From NCBI RefSeq assembly GCF_003436425.1, contig NZ_QSPK01000001.1:87305-118509 (forward strand): DNA of 31,205 nucleotides, written 5' to 3'. The stretch comes from Eubacterium sp. TM05-53. Its GTDB lineage: Bacteria; Bacillota_I; Bacilli_A; Erysipelotrichales; Erysipelotrichaceae. Shown in pieces: positions 6,916 through 15,493 of this stretch (the stretch's first letter is position 1; every line of letters starts with the position of its first letter). Under the pieces are notes generated by a model. It worked only from the letters and a program-made list of their open reading frames with translations, made no database searches and was not told the DNA's origin. Both the position numbers and the translations under genes were made by a program.

Positions 6916-8390
6916 ACAGCTTCCCTCCATTTTTCTTGTACGTTACAAGTTAAGAAATCACCTGCAACCTCATACGATACAGAATGACACTTCTCTAAGT
7001 CTTGTTTAAATAAATCCACAATACCCTTTCTCAACGCTTCAACACGATCCTTATCCTCTTCAGGTAAAGGCATTAAATATCCATTTTCACCATCACGAAT
7101 AAATGTAGGATTTCCATAACGAACATCAAAACCAATAATTGGCAAACCTCCACCAACAGCTTCCATTAAAGTAAGTCCAAATCCTTCACTTGTACTTCCC
7201 GCAATATAAGCCTCATAATTCTGATACTCTTCACTCAAATTATGTTGACCCATTAAGTGAATATAGTCTTGCGCATTATTATCTCGAATAATCGTTTCAA
7301 GTTTATCTCTTTCGCCACCAACACCATAAATATCCAATGATAATTCCGGTACTTCACTACGAGCTTGAATGACAGCCTTACAAATCCAATCTACATGTTT
7401 TTCACTAGCCAAACGACTAGCCGTAATCAATGAGAATGGTTTTCTTCCTTCTTTGGGATACTTCAATTCCGGTAATGATCCAACTGGAATCGTATAAACA
7501 CAAGGCGTCATTCCATAATATTTCTCAAATTGTTGAATCATCAAATCACTTTGAGCCTGTGTTGAACAAATATAGAAATCAATATGTTTATGCATATTAA
7601 ATTCATATTCATAGTAATTATTCCATAAGATATAATTCTCATTTGTCTCTTTTTCACTAAAGTGATCCGCATGAACAATCGTACCAACTCTAGCTGGTTT
7701 ACAATTCATAAGAATGGATTGACCAATATCAGTTGAACGATCAATTAGAATTACGTCATCACTAGTCAAGTTAAGCTTAGATACCATATATCCAACTAAT
7801 TCTTCTTTAGAACATAATATTTTATCTTTAAATTTATACATCACACGATCATCATCAATGATTTCTTCATAGGCAACACTACCATTTTCATTAAAGAAAC
7901 GACGATGATATAAATGTGCTGCATTATCTAATGGCGCATAATATTCAGAATAGACACGTCCATACGTAAAGTAATCCTTACGAATTAAACATCCTCCAGA
8001 CACCATTTCTACACGATGCACAAAATCATCATGATCATTGACCATATAGGCCGTATAGAAATTGTTACTTCCATTAAACACATAACGACAAATCTTACCT
8101 TCGCGTTTTTTTGTATATTCCTGATTAGTAAATGTTTTTTCCAATTCACTTAAAGTATAAGTAACAGGTGCTGTTATAAAATCTGTAAAGAACGTATATA
8201 ACCAAATGACTTCCGAATCTTCAAAACCAATATTCTTCGTCATATGCTCTATATTTTCTTGTGGAAACATATCTGTAAACACGAATTTCGCATCAACACC
8301 AATATTACGAAACATTTTAGCACGATAGATCTGAGCATATTCAACACCACTACTTGCCCAGCCAATGCCTAAGTTAAAATTATAAATCAT
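6909..8390 (-). CDS. gtfA: Accessory Sec O-GlcNAc transferase GtfA
   Basis: GtfA (GT4, GT-B fold) transfers GlcNAc from UDP-GlcNAc to Ser/Thr of the adhesin in the cytoplasm. The 493-residue product has the family N-terminus (MIYNFNLGIGWASSGVEYAQ, then YRAKMF), the inserted beta domain (about residues 80-190), TASRLASEKHVDWI at about 330, and the E-x7-E motif E402...E410 in STSEGFGLTLMEA, which marks the nucleotide-sugar site. An AAAGGAG site precedes the ATG. It lies directly after secA2 (20-base gap) and before gtfB, the same order as in streptococci. A second GtfA-like gene lies at 19671-21194. Confidence 0.92.
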   Translation of the reverse strand: MIYNFNLGIGWASSGVEYAQIYRAKMFRNIGVDAKFVFTDMFPQENIEHMTKNIGFEDSEVIWLYTFFTDFITAPVTYTLSELEKTFTNQEYTKKREGKICRYVFNGSNNFYTAYMVNDHDDFVHRVEMVSGGCLIRKDYFTYGRVYSEYYAPLDNAAHLYHRRFFNENGSVAYEEIIDDDRVMYKFKDKILCSKEELVGYMVSKLNLTSDDVILIDRSTDIGQSILMNCKPARVGTIVHADHFSEKETNENYILWNNYYEYEFNMHKHIDFYICSTQAQSDLMIQQFEKYYGMTPCVYTIPVGSLPELKYPKEGRKPFSLITASRLASEKHVDWICKAVIQARSEVPELSLDIYGVGGERDKLETIIRDNNAQDYIHLMGQHNLSEEYQNYEAYIAGSTSEGFGLTLMEAVGGGLPIIGFDVRYGNPTFIRDGENGYLMPLPEEDKDRVEALRKGIVDLFKQDLEKCHSVSYEVAGDFLTCNVQEKWREAVC

Positions 8391-8410
8391 AACCCTAAAA
8401 ACTCCTTTCC

Positions 8411-10720
8411 TTAAGGATACAATATTATCATCTCGTTGTCTTTACCAAATGAAACTTCTCCCAATAAAATATTACGAATCATCGCTTTTTTAATCGATTT
8501 TTCCATATCTCTAAAAGAAAGTCTTGCCTCCCTTTGGTATTCATATAAAAGATTACGCTGAGCCGTAGAACGACCCGAAATGGCAGCCTGTAACTGTTGA
8601 AGATAGTCAACCTCTTCGACCCAACCATCATCAAAAGCTTTTAAAGTACAAAGTCGACAATATTCTGAGAAACGGTAACCCAATAATTGTTTCTTATCAT
8701 TGAATGCCATATCCGCATAATTTTTTAAATATTCTTTTCGATTCTTTGAAGGAACTGAAAGCTCTTTAATTCTATACGACAAATTATCTAAAATATAACG
8801 ATTCATTGCAAAATCATCCATCTTTTTGTTTAACTTCAAGTATTCATCTATATTACACTTATAAATTGCAATTAGTGCATTCTCATCCAAGCTTTTTCCA
8901 TCCAATAAATCATTACGAGTTTTATACATAATTGTTCTTTGACGCTGCATAACACTATCAAAATCAACTGAACTCTTTCTTTGGAAAACAGATGATTCTT
9001 CCCTAATTTTCTGTGACTTATTAATTAACTTCTTGATTCGACGCTTAGAAATATATTTTCCTTTTTCTACATATTTTTCTAAGAAGTCTTCTCCTAAAAT
9101 TTCGCATACATCATCCTCTAATGATGTATAGAAAATGGATACGCCTGGCTCTCCCTGACGTCCTGCACGACCTCTTGCCTGTCTTTCATCACGCGTATTG
9201 TTCATACGACCAATTCCTAATACACATAAGCCACCTAGTTCTTTAACCCCTGAACCCAAGCGAATATCGGTACCACGTCCTGCCATACTTGTAGCTACAG
9301 TCACTACATTTTTCTGACCAGCCTCTTTAATAATTTCCGCTTCCCAGAACGCATTATTCGCATTCAAAACACTATGCTCAATATTTTCTTGTACCAATAA
9401 TTTCGACAACATTTCCGTATCCGAAATCAAAGACGCAATTAATAATACAGGCTGCCCAGTATTATGTCTTTTCACTGTTTCTTTAATAACCGCATCAAAT
9501 TGTTCTTCACTCGTTTTAAAATACTTATCCGGTAAATCCTTTCGAGCCAATGGTTTATTCGGCGGAATAATCACAACTTGTTTATGATAAACTTCTAAAA
9601 GTTCATCTTTTCCATCCGCAATCGTACCACTCATACCCGACATTTTAGGGAATAAATTAAACAAGTTTTGGTATGTGATAGAAGCCACTGAACGCTGCTC
9701 CTGACTGATCTTTAAATGTTCCTTTTCTTCAATCGCCTGGTGAGACCCTCCACGAAGCTTCATACCCTTCATTTTACGCCCTGTACTCTTATCCAAAAGA
9801 ACAATTTCACCCTCATCGGTTGCGACATAGTCCACATCTTTTTCCATTAAGAAATGAGCTCTTAACGCGAGTACAACATGTCTTAAGATGTCAAAATTTT
9901 CTTTACTATATAAACTGTCTATACGGAAATAACGCTGTGCATATTCAATACCCTTATCCGTTAGCCAAACCTTTTTATCCTCAATTTCATAGTGAACATC
10001 TTCTACTAATGTTGTGACAAAGAAATCGGTTAACGTATAAAGATTGGACTGTACACGCGGAGAACCCGAAATAACTAGAGGCATACTCGCACTATCTAAT
10101 AAAACAGAATCCGCTTCATCAATAATAACATAATAGAAATCTCGCATAAAACGATCTTCTTTAGAATGAACTAAGTTATTTAATAAATAATCAAATCCTA
10201 ATGAGCCATGTGTTGTGTATACAATATCTGCATTATATACGTCCTTTTTAGAATCATTATCTAATTTTTCATTTGTATCACGCTTTACACCGGTCTTAAC
10301 ACTTAACCCTAAAAACTTATAAACTTGTCCCATTTCCTCGGCATCACGAATTGCAAGGTATTCATTTGCCGTAACCAAAATCGTACTTTTACCAGTCAAT
10401 CCATTTAAGTATAAAGGCATTGTAGCTGTTAAAGTCTTTCCTTCACCCGTATTCATTTCTGCCAAATAACACAAATGAAGAGCTATACCACCTAAAATCT
10501 GTACATCATAAGGAAACATACCTAATACACGATAATCGGCTTCACAACATACCGCAAACGCTTCTGGAAGAAGATCATCTGTTGTTTCTCCATTATTTAA
10601 ACGTTCTTTGAATTCCAACGTTTTATTCTTCAATTCATAATCACTAAGTTCTTTAACCTTTTTACACTCCTCTTTGACTTTACCCAAAAGAAAGTGTAAT
10701 TTTTTATCAATTTTATTCAT
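8411..10720 (-). CDS. secA2: Accessory Sec ATPase SecA2
   Basis: SecA2 is the motor that drives the glycosylated adhesin through SecY2. The 769-residue protein has the SecA layout: Walker A GEGKT (residues 92-96), DEAD (201-204), the preprotein cross-linking region, motor motifs SGMSGT and TSMAGRGTDI, and GRAGRQGEPG. It ends without the C-terminal Cys-rich zinc linker and is shorter than housekeeping SecA (about 840 residues or more in Bacillota), as is usual for SecA2. The start ATG follows AAGGG, and asp3 ends only two bases before it. Residues between about 565 and 600 look like the usual helical scaffold. Confidence 0.95.
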   Translation of the reverse strand: MNKIDKKLHFLLGKVKEECKKVKELSDYELKNKTLEFKERLNNGETTDDLLPEAFAVCCEADYRVLGMFPYDVQILGGIALHLCYLAEMNTGEGKTLTATMPLYLNGLTGKSTILVTANEYLAIRDAEEMGQVYKFLGLSVKTGVKRDTNEKLDNDSKKDVYNADIVYTTHGSLGFDYLLNNLVHSKEDRFMRDFYYVIIDEADSVLLDSASMPLVISGSPRVQSNLYTLTDFFVTTLVEDVHYEIEDKKVWLTDKGIEYAQRYFRIDSLYSKENFDILRHVVLALRAHFLMEKDVDYVATDEGEIVLLDKSTGRKMKGMKLRGGSHQAIEEKEHLKISQEQRSVASITYQNLFNLFPKMSGMSGTIADGKDELLEVYHKQVVIIPPNKPLARKDLPDKYFKTSEEQFDAVIKETVKRHNTGQPVLLIASLISDTEMLSKLLVQENIEHSVLNANNAFWEAEIIKEAGQKNVVTVATSMAGRGTDIRLGSGVKELGGLCVLGIGRMNNTRDERQARGRAGRQGEPGVSIFYTSLEDDVCEILGEDFLEKYVEKGKYISKRRIKKLINKSQKIREESSVFQRKSSVDFDSVMQRQRTIMYKTRNDLLDGKSLDENALIAIYKCNIDEYLKLNKKMDDFAMNRYILDNLSYRIKELSVPSKNRKEYLKNYADMAFNDKKQLLGYRFSEYCRLCTLKAFDDGWVEEVDYLQQLQAAISGRSTAQRNLLYEYQREARLSFRDMEKSIKKAMIRNILLGEVSFGKDNEMIILYP

Positions 10721-10722
10721 TT

Positions 10723-11154
10723 TTACCCTTCCTTTTCTGTAATCACAAAAGAATGAAAATGCATCTTTGTACCACCCGCATTAATCAACTGTACACGATA
10801 GCTATATGTCTTTAATGGACACTTAAAATCCATTTCCGGTTCACGAACAATCAATGTCCCGGCCTCATTTTCATAGCGGTCATAAAACACCATTCGTATT
10901 AAATACGAATCAAAATCACTCATATTTACTTGAATATGATAAGAACTCTCTCCATCAATAATTGGAAGAGATGGTTCTGTACGCATCATTTGATAATTCA
11001 CCTTAGAATACCATTCTTTAATAACGGTTCCAGGAGGCATTAATTTATTTTCAAATTCAATATCTTCACGAGAATGAAACCAGATTTTAGATCCATAAAG
11101 ATAAGTTCCAAAAGTATCTTCATTCCATACTACTTTCCAAGCCTTATTCTTCAT
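10723..11154 (-). CDS. asp3: Accessory Sec protein Asp3
   Basis: Asp3 forms a complex with Asp1 and Asp2 that brings the glycosylated adhesin to SecA2; it has a beta-sandwich, carbohydrate-binding-like fold. The 143-residue product has characteristic stretches: LYGSKIWFHSREDIEFENKL and MPPGTVIKEWYS near the N-terminus, and YSYRVQLINAGGTKMHFH near the C-terminus. The ATG at 11154 lies inside the end of asp2 (11-base overlap) and its stop is two bases from secA2, so all three genes are translationally linked. Confidence 0.88.
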   Translation of the reverse strand: MKNKAWKVVWNEDTFGTYLYGSKIWFHSREDIEFENKLMPPGTVIKEWYSKVNYQMMRTEPSLPIIDGESSYHIQVNMSDFDSYLIRMVFYDRYENEAGTLIVREPEMDFKCPLKTYSYRVQLINAGGTKMHFHSFVITEKEG

Positions 11155-12655
11155 CTAAATCACCTCTACCAAAATCTGACTTCAAAATACCCTCATATTG
11201 ATTTTTAAACCACGCGACAATACTATACGTATCATCGTTGTGCCTTCCATGAACACCCTTACCAATAATTTCAACACCAATATCATCAATATGGGAAATC
11301 AAACGATCATAAGCCGTCATATCATAATCGTCTTCTAACATATAAGACACAATAAATTTAGTTTGAGACCAATCTGTTTGATCAAACAAATCCCAGAAAC
11401 GATGATTTAATGCATCTATTGATTTCTCACTCATATCCCCATAGTTCTTTACTAAAACATCTAGTGAAGTAGGAAATCCACCAGGACGACTAATTCTTTC
11501 ATTGACTGCGATATCCCCTAAACTCGCCAAAGGCTTACCTAGAAGTATTGCGTGGGGTCTTAATTTACAACCATTATATAACGCGCCAAAGGTTCCCATA
11601 GAAAGTCCAGATAGAATCAATTGAGAACGATCAAAGCCTAATTGATTTAAACAATTTTGAATACCAGAAACAATATAATCTTCATATTCTTTATCTCCTA
11701 AATAGAAACCTCCACCCTCTAATCTAGATTCCGCTACTAATAAGAATGGTGCTCCCATTTTACGCATTATATTGTAACCTTCAAATCCTTCTTTAGTCTT
11801 ATATCCACTAAAATATACATTTAACGGTGGTTTCATATCTCCTGGATCAAAATATAGAAAAACTTCTTCTCGTTTCGATGTAACCTTTCTAATTCCTCCA
11901 GGCAGAAATGAGCCATAAGACTTACGTGAATGACGATCGTGTAAACCGACAATTTTTAATTTGCCTTTTCCTTTTGCATGTAAAGAAACAAACACAGATC
12001 CATTAGCTTTTTGATTTTCGATGTAAATAAGAGAATTTAAATCTTTTTCAGAAAAGACTAATCTATTTTGTAAATTGGATAATAAACCTGTTTGAAATTG
12101 TTCAATTTTTAATTGAACAGAAACAGAGTCATCTTTTTCATACTCAAGCCAAAAATCTATTGTTTCTCCATTTTGAATTGGTGCATTATATCGCCAACAC
12201 GCTATCTGAAAATAATCTTCTCCGTACTCCCCTTCTAGTTCTACACCAGAAAAACCATTCCAAAAAACTTTCCCCTTAAAATATTGCGATATTGATAAAG
12301 CTTGTGGAGCAAATTTTTCGCCGTAAGAATGCATAAAAAACAGATGAATATCTGTATCAATAAATTTTTGTAAAGTGTCCAAATCAATGATTTTAGCTCT
12401 TCTAGACGTACAAATCCATGTTGTCCATTGATCAACCTGCACATCATCCAATAAAAATAATGTATAAGCACGAATCTTTTTTAATAAAATACGAGCTTCT
12501 TTTTCATTTATACAACGATTTAAAACACACACATCATAACTACGTTCGGTTGCATCTTTTAAATCATTTATATTATTCCACTCAACATAATCAGGAATAT
12601 GAAGTTGTAAGCTTAAGTCTTCATTCCCCACTTGTAAAACACTAATCTTGTTCAA
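11144..12655 (-). CDS. asp2: Accessory Sec protein Asp2, alpha/beta-hydrolase-type acetyltransferase
   Basis: Asp2 is needed for export and also O-acetylates GlcNAc on the adhesin. The 503-residue product starts MNKISVLQVGNEDL, like streptococcal Asp2. It has an N-terminal region of about 130 residues, a beta-rich carbohydrate-binding-like middle (about 130-270) and a C-terminal alpha/beta-hydrolase domain. The nucleophile is S352 in GLSMG, the histidine is H472 in HGRHND, and the acid is E441 or D442 in MLEDD. The spacing matches the S. gordonii triad (S362, E452, H482) with a shift of about ten, so the enzyme is probably active. It uses a TTG start overlapping asp1 by 14 bases. Confidence 0.9.
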   Translation of the reverse strand: MNKISVLQVGNEDLSLQLHIPDYVEWNNINDLKDATERSYDVCVLNRCINEKEARILLKKIRAYTLFLLDDVQVDQWTTWICTSRRAKIIDLDTLQKFIDTDIHLFFMHSYGEKFAPQALSISQYFKGKVFWNGFSGVELEGEYGEDYFQIACWRYNAPIQNGETIDFWLEYEKDDSVSVQLKIEQFQTGLLSNLQNRLVFSEKDLNSLIYIENQKANGSVFVSLHAKGKGKLKIVGLHDRHSRKSYGSFLPGGIRKVTSKREEVFLYFDPGDMKPPLNVYFSGYKTKEGFEGYNIMRKMGAPFLLVAESRLEGGGFYLGDKEYEDYIVSGIQNCLNQLGFDRSQLILSGLSMGTFGALYNGCKLRPHAILLGKPLASLGDIAVNERISRPGGFPTSLDVLVKNYGDMSEKSIDALNHRFWDLFDQTDWSQTKFIVSYMLEDDYDMTAYDRLISHIDDIGVEIIGKGVHGRHNDDTYSIVAWFKNQYEGILKSDFGRGDLDEE

Positions 12656-14228
12656 CTTGCTTCATAACTCCCTTCCATTTACGAATTAAGCTTGCCGTAT
12701 TATATTCTTTACCTAATTCATAAGAATAAATCACACACTTATTCCAATTGGTAATATTATCTAAATAATAGGTTAAACAATGAGATATCTCAGATATATC
12801 CTTCACCACAAAACCATTATTACCATTATGAACATATTGCGTAACATGAGAAACAATTTGAGGTATTGCACTACTAATACATGAAATCTGTAAGTAGAGG
12901 TCTGGCTGTGTAGTCACATCCACCATAATACGCTGTTCACGAATACATTTCGAAATACTCAATTCATCCACACATTGATCCACAAAGAACTTAATAGGAG
13001 CCTTCTTTTCATCGTCCAAATCAAACTCCGCTTTATCATTCGTCTCTTTACGAGCCAATCTTTCATCTAAACCATTCACTTTTAATACTTCACGAGTGAA
13101 ATTCAATACGGAATCTACACGATCCCAATTCGCATTTCTAGTAAAGAAATGCACTCGTGCTGTTTCATTTGTTTCAAAATACTTAGCGAATAAAACAATC
13201 AATGCTTCGAATTTAGATTGTTCAATTGAATCAATTGGAACCAAGATATTTTGAACCGTCAATTGTTGACTAATCCCAAAATCGGCACGCGTATCAAAAG
13301 GCGTAATATCTACAATTGGTAAAGTTTTACCCGCATACTTTTCTAAAGGACGAATCTTATGTTTCGAATCGACAATACAATAGTTTGTACTTCGAATCAA
13401 AGATTTCAATTCTGCATCTTCAAATAATTCCAAACGATTTTGATAGAAAGATAGAATCGTTTTTCTTTGCGTAAATAAACTTTCTAGTAAATCATGATGA
13501 AGTATATGCATAGCCAAACAGAATATATCCGACTTTTCTGTCATTTCATCTAAATAAGTAGAAAATACTTCTTCAATTAAAGATTCCATTGAATCATAAT
13601 TCAAAGAATCAAATGTAAACCTTTTATTTCCAATTAAATAATATGGATTCTCAGAATTGATCTCTATATGATCATCTTCAAAAAAATGGAGTAACTTCCA
13701 ATTTCCTTTTTCATCCAAATATTGTTCATAAATCGGTTGATTATTCTCATAAACAATCGTTGTTGATAAAAAGCCACGATCATCATAAACATTTTTACGA
13801 ACCATGATTTCAGATTGAAATAAAAAGACTTCAATCATATTCCCATCTTCCCCAAAATGAATTTCAGCATACTTTTCATTATGAACATATGCCACAATAC
13901 AAAATGGTGTATACACAAATTCTGTATAGTCAGGCCACATTAAATCTCTATAAGATAAAATATCGACTTTAGTACGTCTAATTTCTTGAATCGCATCAAA
14001 ACATGACCAATAAGGCGCATGAAAAACACTTTGACGGTGCAAAAAGTGTCTAAAGTTTGGACAATAGCTCAAATTTAAAATCTTGTAATCCATAATATTA
14101 TTTCGATTAAACATCTGAACCTGTTTTACACTATCATCAAATTCTGTCACCTGACGTGATATATACCAATAATTCTCATATTCTTTAAATTCATTTTCAT
14201 GATACCAAGAAGGTACAAAATACATCAT
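12642..14228 (-). CDS. asp1: Accessory Sec protein Asp1
   Basis: Asp1 resembles a GT-B glycosyltransferase but is thought to be catalytically inactive; with Asp2 and Asp3 it binds the glycosylated adhesin and SecA2. The 528-residue product begins MMYFVPSWYHENEFKEYENY, like streptococcal Asp1, and shows a beta-rich insert near residues 120-200 (HFGEDGNMIEVFLFQ, YDDRGFLST) that resembles the insert seen in GtfA and GtfB. The C-terminal part has ISCISSAIPQIVSHVTQYV and a VHNGNNGFVVKD loop typical of GT-B folds. AGGGGG lies eight bases before the first ATG; the second ATG at 14225 is an equally good start. It follows secY2 by 12 bases. Confidence 0.88.
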   Translation of the reverse strand: MMYFVPSWYHENEFKEYENYWYISRQVTEFDDSVKQVQMFNRNNIMDYKILNLSYCPNFRHFLHRQSVFHAPYWSCFDAIQEIRRTKVDILSYRDLMWPDYTEFVYTPFCIVAYVHNEKYAEIHFGEDGNMIEVFLFQSEIMVRKNVYDDRGFLSTTIVYENNQPIYEQYLDEKGNWKLLHFFEDDHIEINSENPYYLIGNKRFTFDSLNYDSMESLIEEVFSTYLDEMTEKSDIFCLAMHILHHDLLESLFTQRKTILSFYQNRLELFEDAELKSLIRSTNYCIVDSKHKIRPLEKYAGKTLPIVDITPFDTRADFGISQQLTVQNILVPIDSIEQSKFEALIVLFAKYFETNETARVHFFTRNANWDRVDSVLNFTREVLKVNGLDERLARKETNDKAEFDLDDEKKAPIKFFVDQCVDELSISKCIREQRIMVDVTTQPDLYLQISCISSAIPQIVSHVTQYVHNGNNGFVVKDISEISHCLTYYLDNITNWNKCVIYSYELGKEYNTASLIRKWKGVMKQVEQD

Positions 14229-14240
14229 AATGACTACCCC

Positions 14241-15425
14241 CTAAATAAATGGCTTATATGAATCAAAATCACGATAAGCACGAATTTCTAAATAAATACT
14301 ACAGATAAATCCTGATAATAACATAAATGTCGTTGGAAGCATAGCTACAGATGCATCTACAATTCCTTTATACTGTAAATACATACACAAACTTAAACAA
14401 CCACACATAATCAAGCCACTTAAACAGCTAAAAAATAAAACCCATTTACGAATATATCGACGTGTAGGTTTACCTGCAGGAATATTTTCAATACAATCTC
14501 CACCTTGAAGAAGATCATCCGATAAGTCTTTTGGATTCACAAACAATAAGCTCAATAACACAGTAAATAAAAACAACATCACAACATAGACACGCATGCC
14601 AAATACAGTCTGCATATTTAAATTCTTATATAAAAAATTAACTATTTCTGATTTATGATAATGATGAATCAAAGCCACAACCAATTGTGGAATCATAAAG
14701 ATAGCTGAGCCAAACATTAAAGCCATAAATCCAACTGGATTGTATTTAATAGCCAAATAGTTCTTATCGGCATGCACATTATGTACAGAAACACGTTGCA
14801 AAGGAATCTTCTTTTCATGCATTTCCATAAATATCATAATGACGACCATCACAAAAGAAATACCAAGAGGAATCCTCAATGCATCTATAGAAGATTTCAT
14901 TAATGTTCCAATTAAAGTTTCTGTCATATTCACCATGATAATCGGTGCAAAACCACCAACACCATACTTTTTATTTTTCATTAATAAATATTGAGCAATA
15001 CTAGCACCAGCCATCAACTCAAAAATAACTAGCAACACACTCATTACGTTTCGATCTACGTATTTTAGATTCAAAGCATAAAAAACAGATTGAATTAAGG
15101 TAACAATAAATGTCAAAGTCGTAATCCAGTAATTCATTGCCTTAGGCGAAGTACGAGCTCTAGCCTCTTTTGATCGCATTGCGAATAAAATGCTAATCAC
15201 TAAACTCGCCGTAATATATGGTGAAATACCTAAACTCATGACATAACATTGTTTATTCGAACCATTTACAGCTAATGACAAAACAGCACCTAAATCCAAT
15301 CCTAAATTATCATATGCGTTCATATCAATTCCATTTAATGGAATTCTATGACAAATAAAATAAATCGCAATAATAATACTTGAAAAAAAACATCTGTTTC
15401 TAACCAAATGTGTCTTTTCCTTCAT
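14241..15425 (-). CDS. secY2: Accessory Sec channel SecY2
   Basis: SecY2 is the membrane channel of the accessory Sec pathway. The 394-residue protein has about ten membrane segments with recognisable SecY features: RIPLNGIDMNAY in the first periplasmic loop, SLGISPYITASLVISIL at the second helix, then YNPVGFMALMFGSAIFMIPQ and a NPKDLSDDLLQGGDCIENI cytoplasmic loop. It is a little shorter than housekeeping SecY (about 430), as is usual for SecY2. The ATG at 15425 is chosen because GGGAG lies eight bases upstream; the in-frame TTG at 15440 overlaps that site. It follows the adhesin gene across a hairpin (15444-15480). Confidence 0.92.
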   Translation of the reverse strand: MKEKTHLVRNRCFFSSIIIAIYFICHRIPLNGIDMNAYDNLGLDLGAVLSLAVNGSNKQCYVMSLGISPYITASLVISILFAMRSKEARARTSPKAMNYWITTLTFIVTLIQSVFYALNLKYVDRNVMSVLLVIFELMAGASIAQYLLMKNKKYGVGGFAPIIMVNMTETLIGTLMKSSIDALRIPLGISFVMVVIMIFMEMHEKKIPLQRVSVHNVHADKNYLAIKYNPVGFMALMFGSAIFMIPQLVVALIHHYHKSEIVNFLYKNLNMQTVFGMRVYVVMLFLFTVLLSLLFVNPKDLSDDLLQGGDCIENIPAGKPTRRYIRKWVLFFSCLSGLIMCGCLSLCMYLQYKGIVDASVAMLPTTFMLLSGFICSIYLEIRAYRDFDSYKPFI

Positions 15426-15443
15426 AAACATCACTCCCAAATA

Positions 15444-15480
15444 AAAATAACAGTAACTAAAAGTTAGCTACTGTTATTTT
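15444..15480 (-). terminator. 12-bp-stem terminator between the adhesin gene and secY2
   Basis: Arms 15444-15455 and 15469-15480 pair perfectly over 12 bases, and a short CTAA/TTAG pairing extends in the loop. The stem ends in A/U-rich runs on both sides, with TTTTTATTT following on the minus strand. It should reduce transcription from the abundant adhesin into the export genes, or be a target for antitermination. Confidence 0.75.
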
Positions 15481-15493
15481 ATCATTATTTTAT

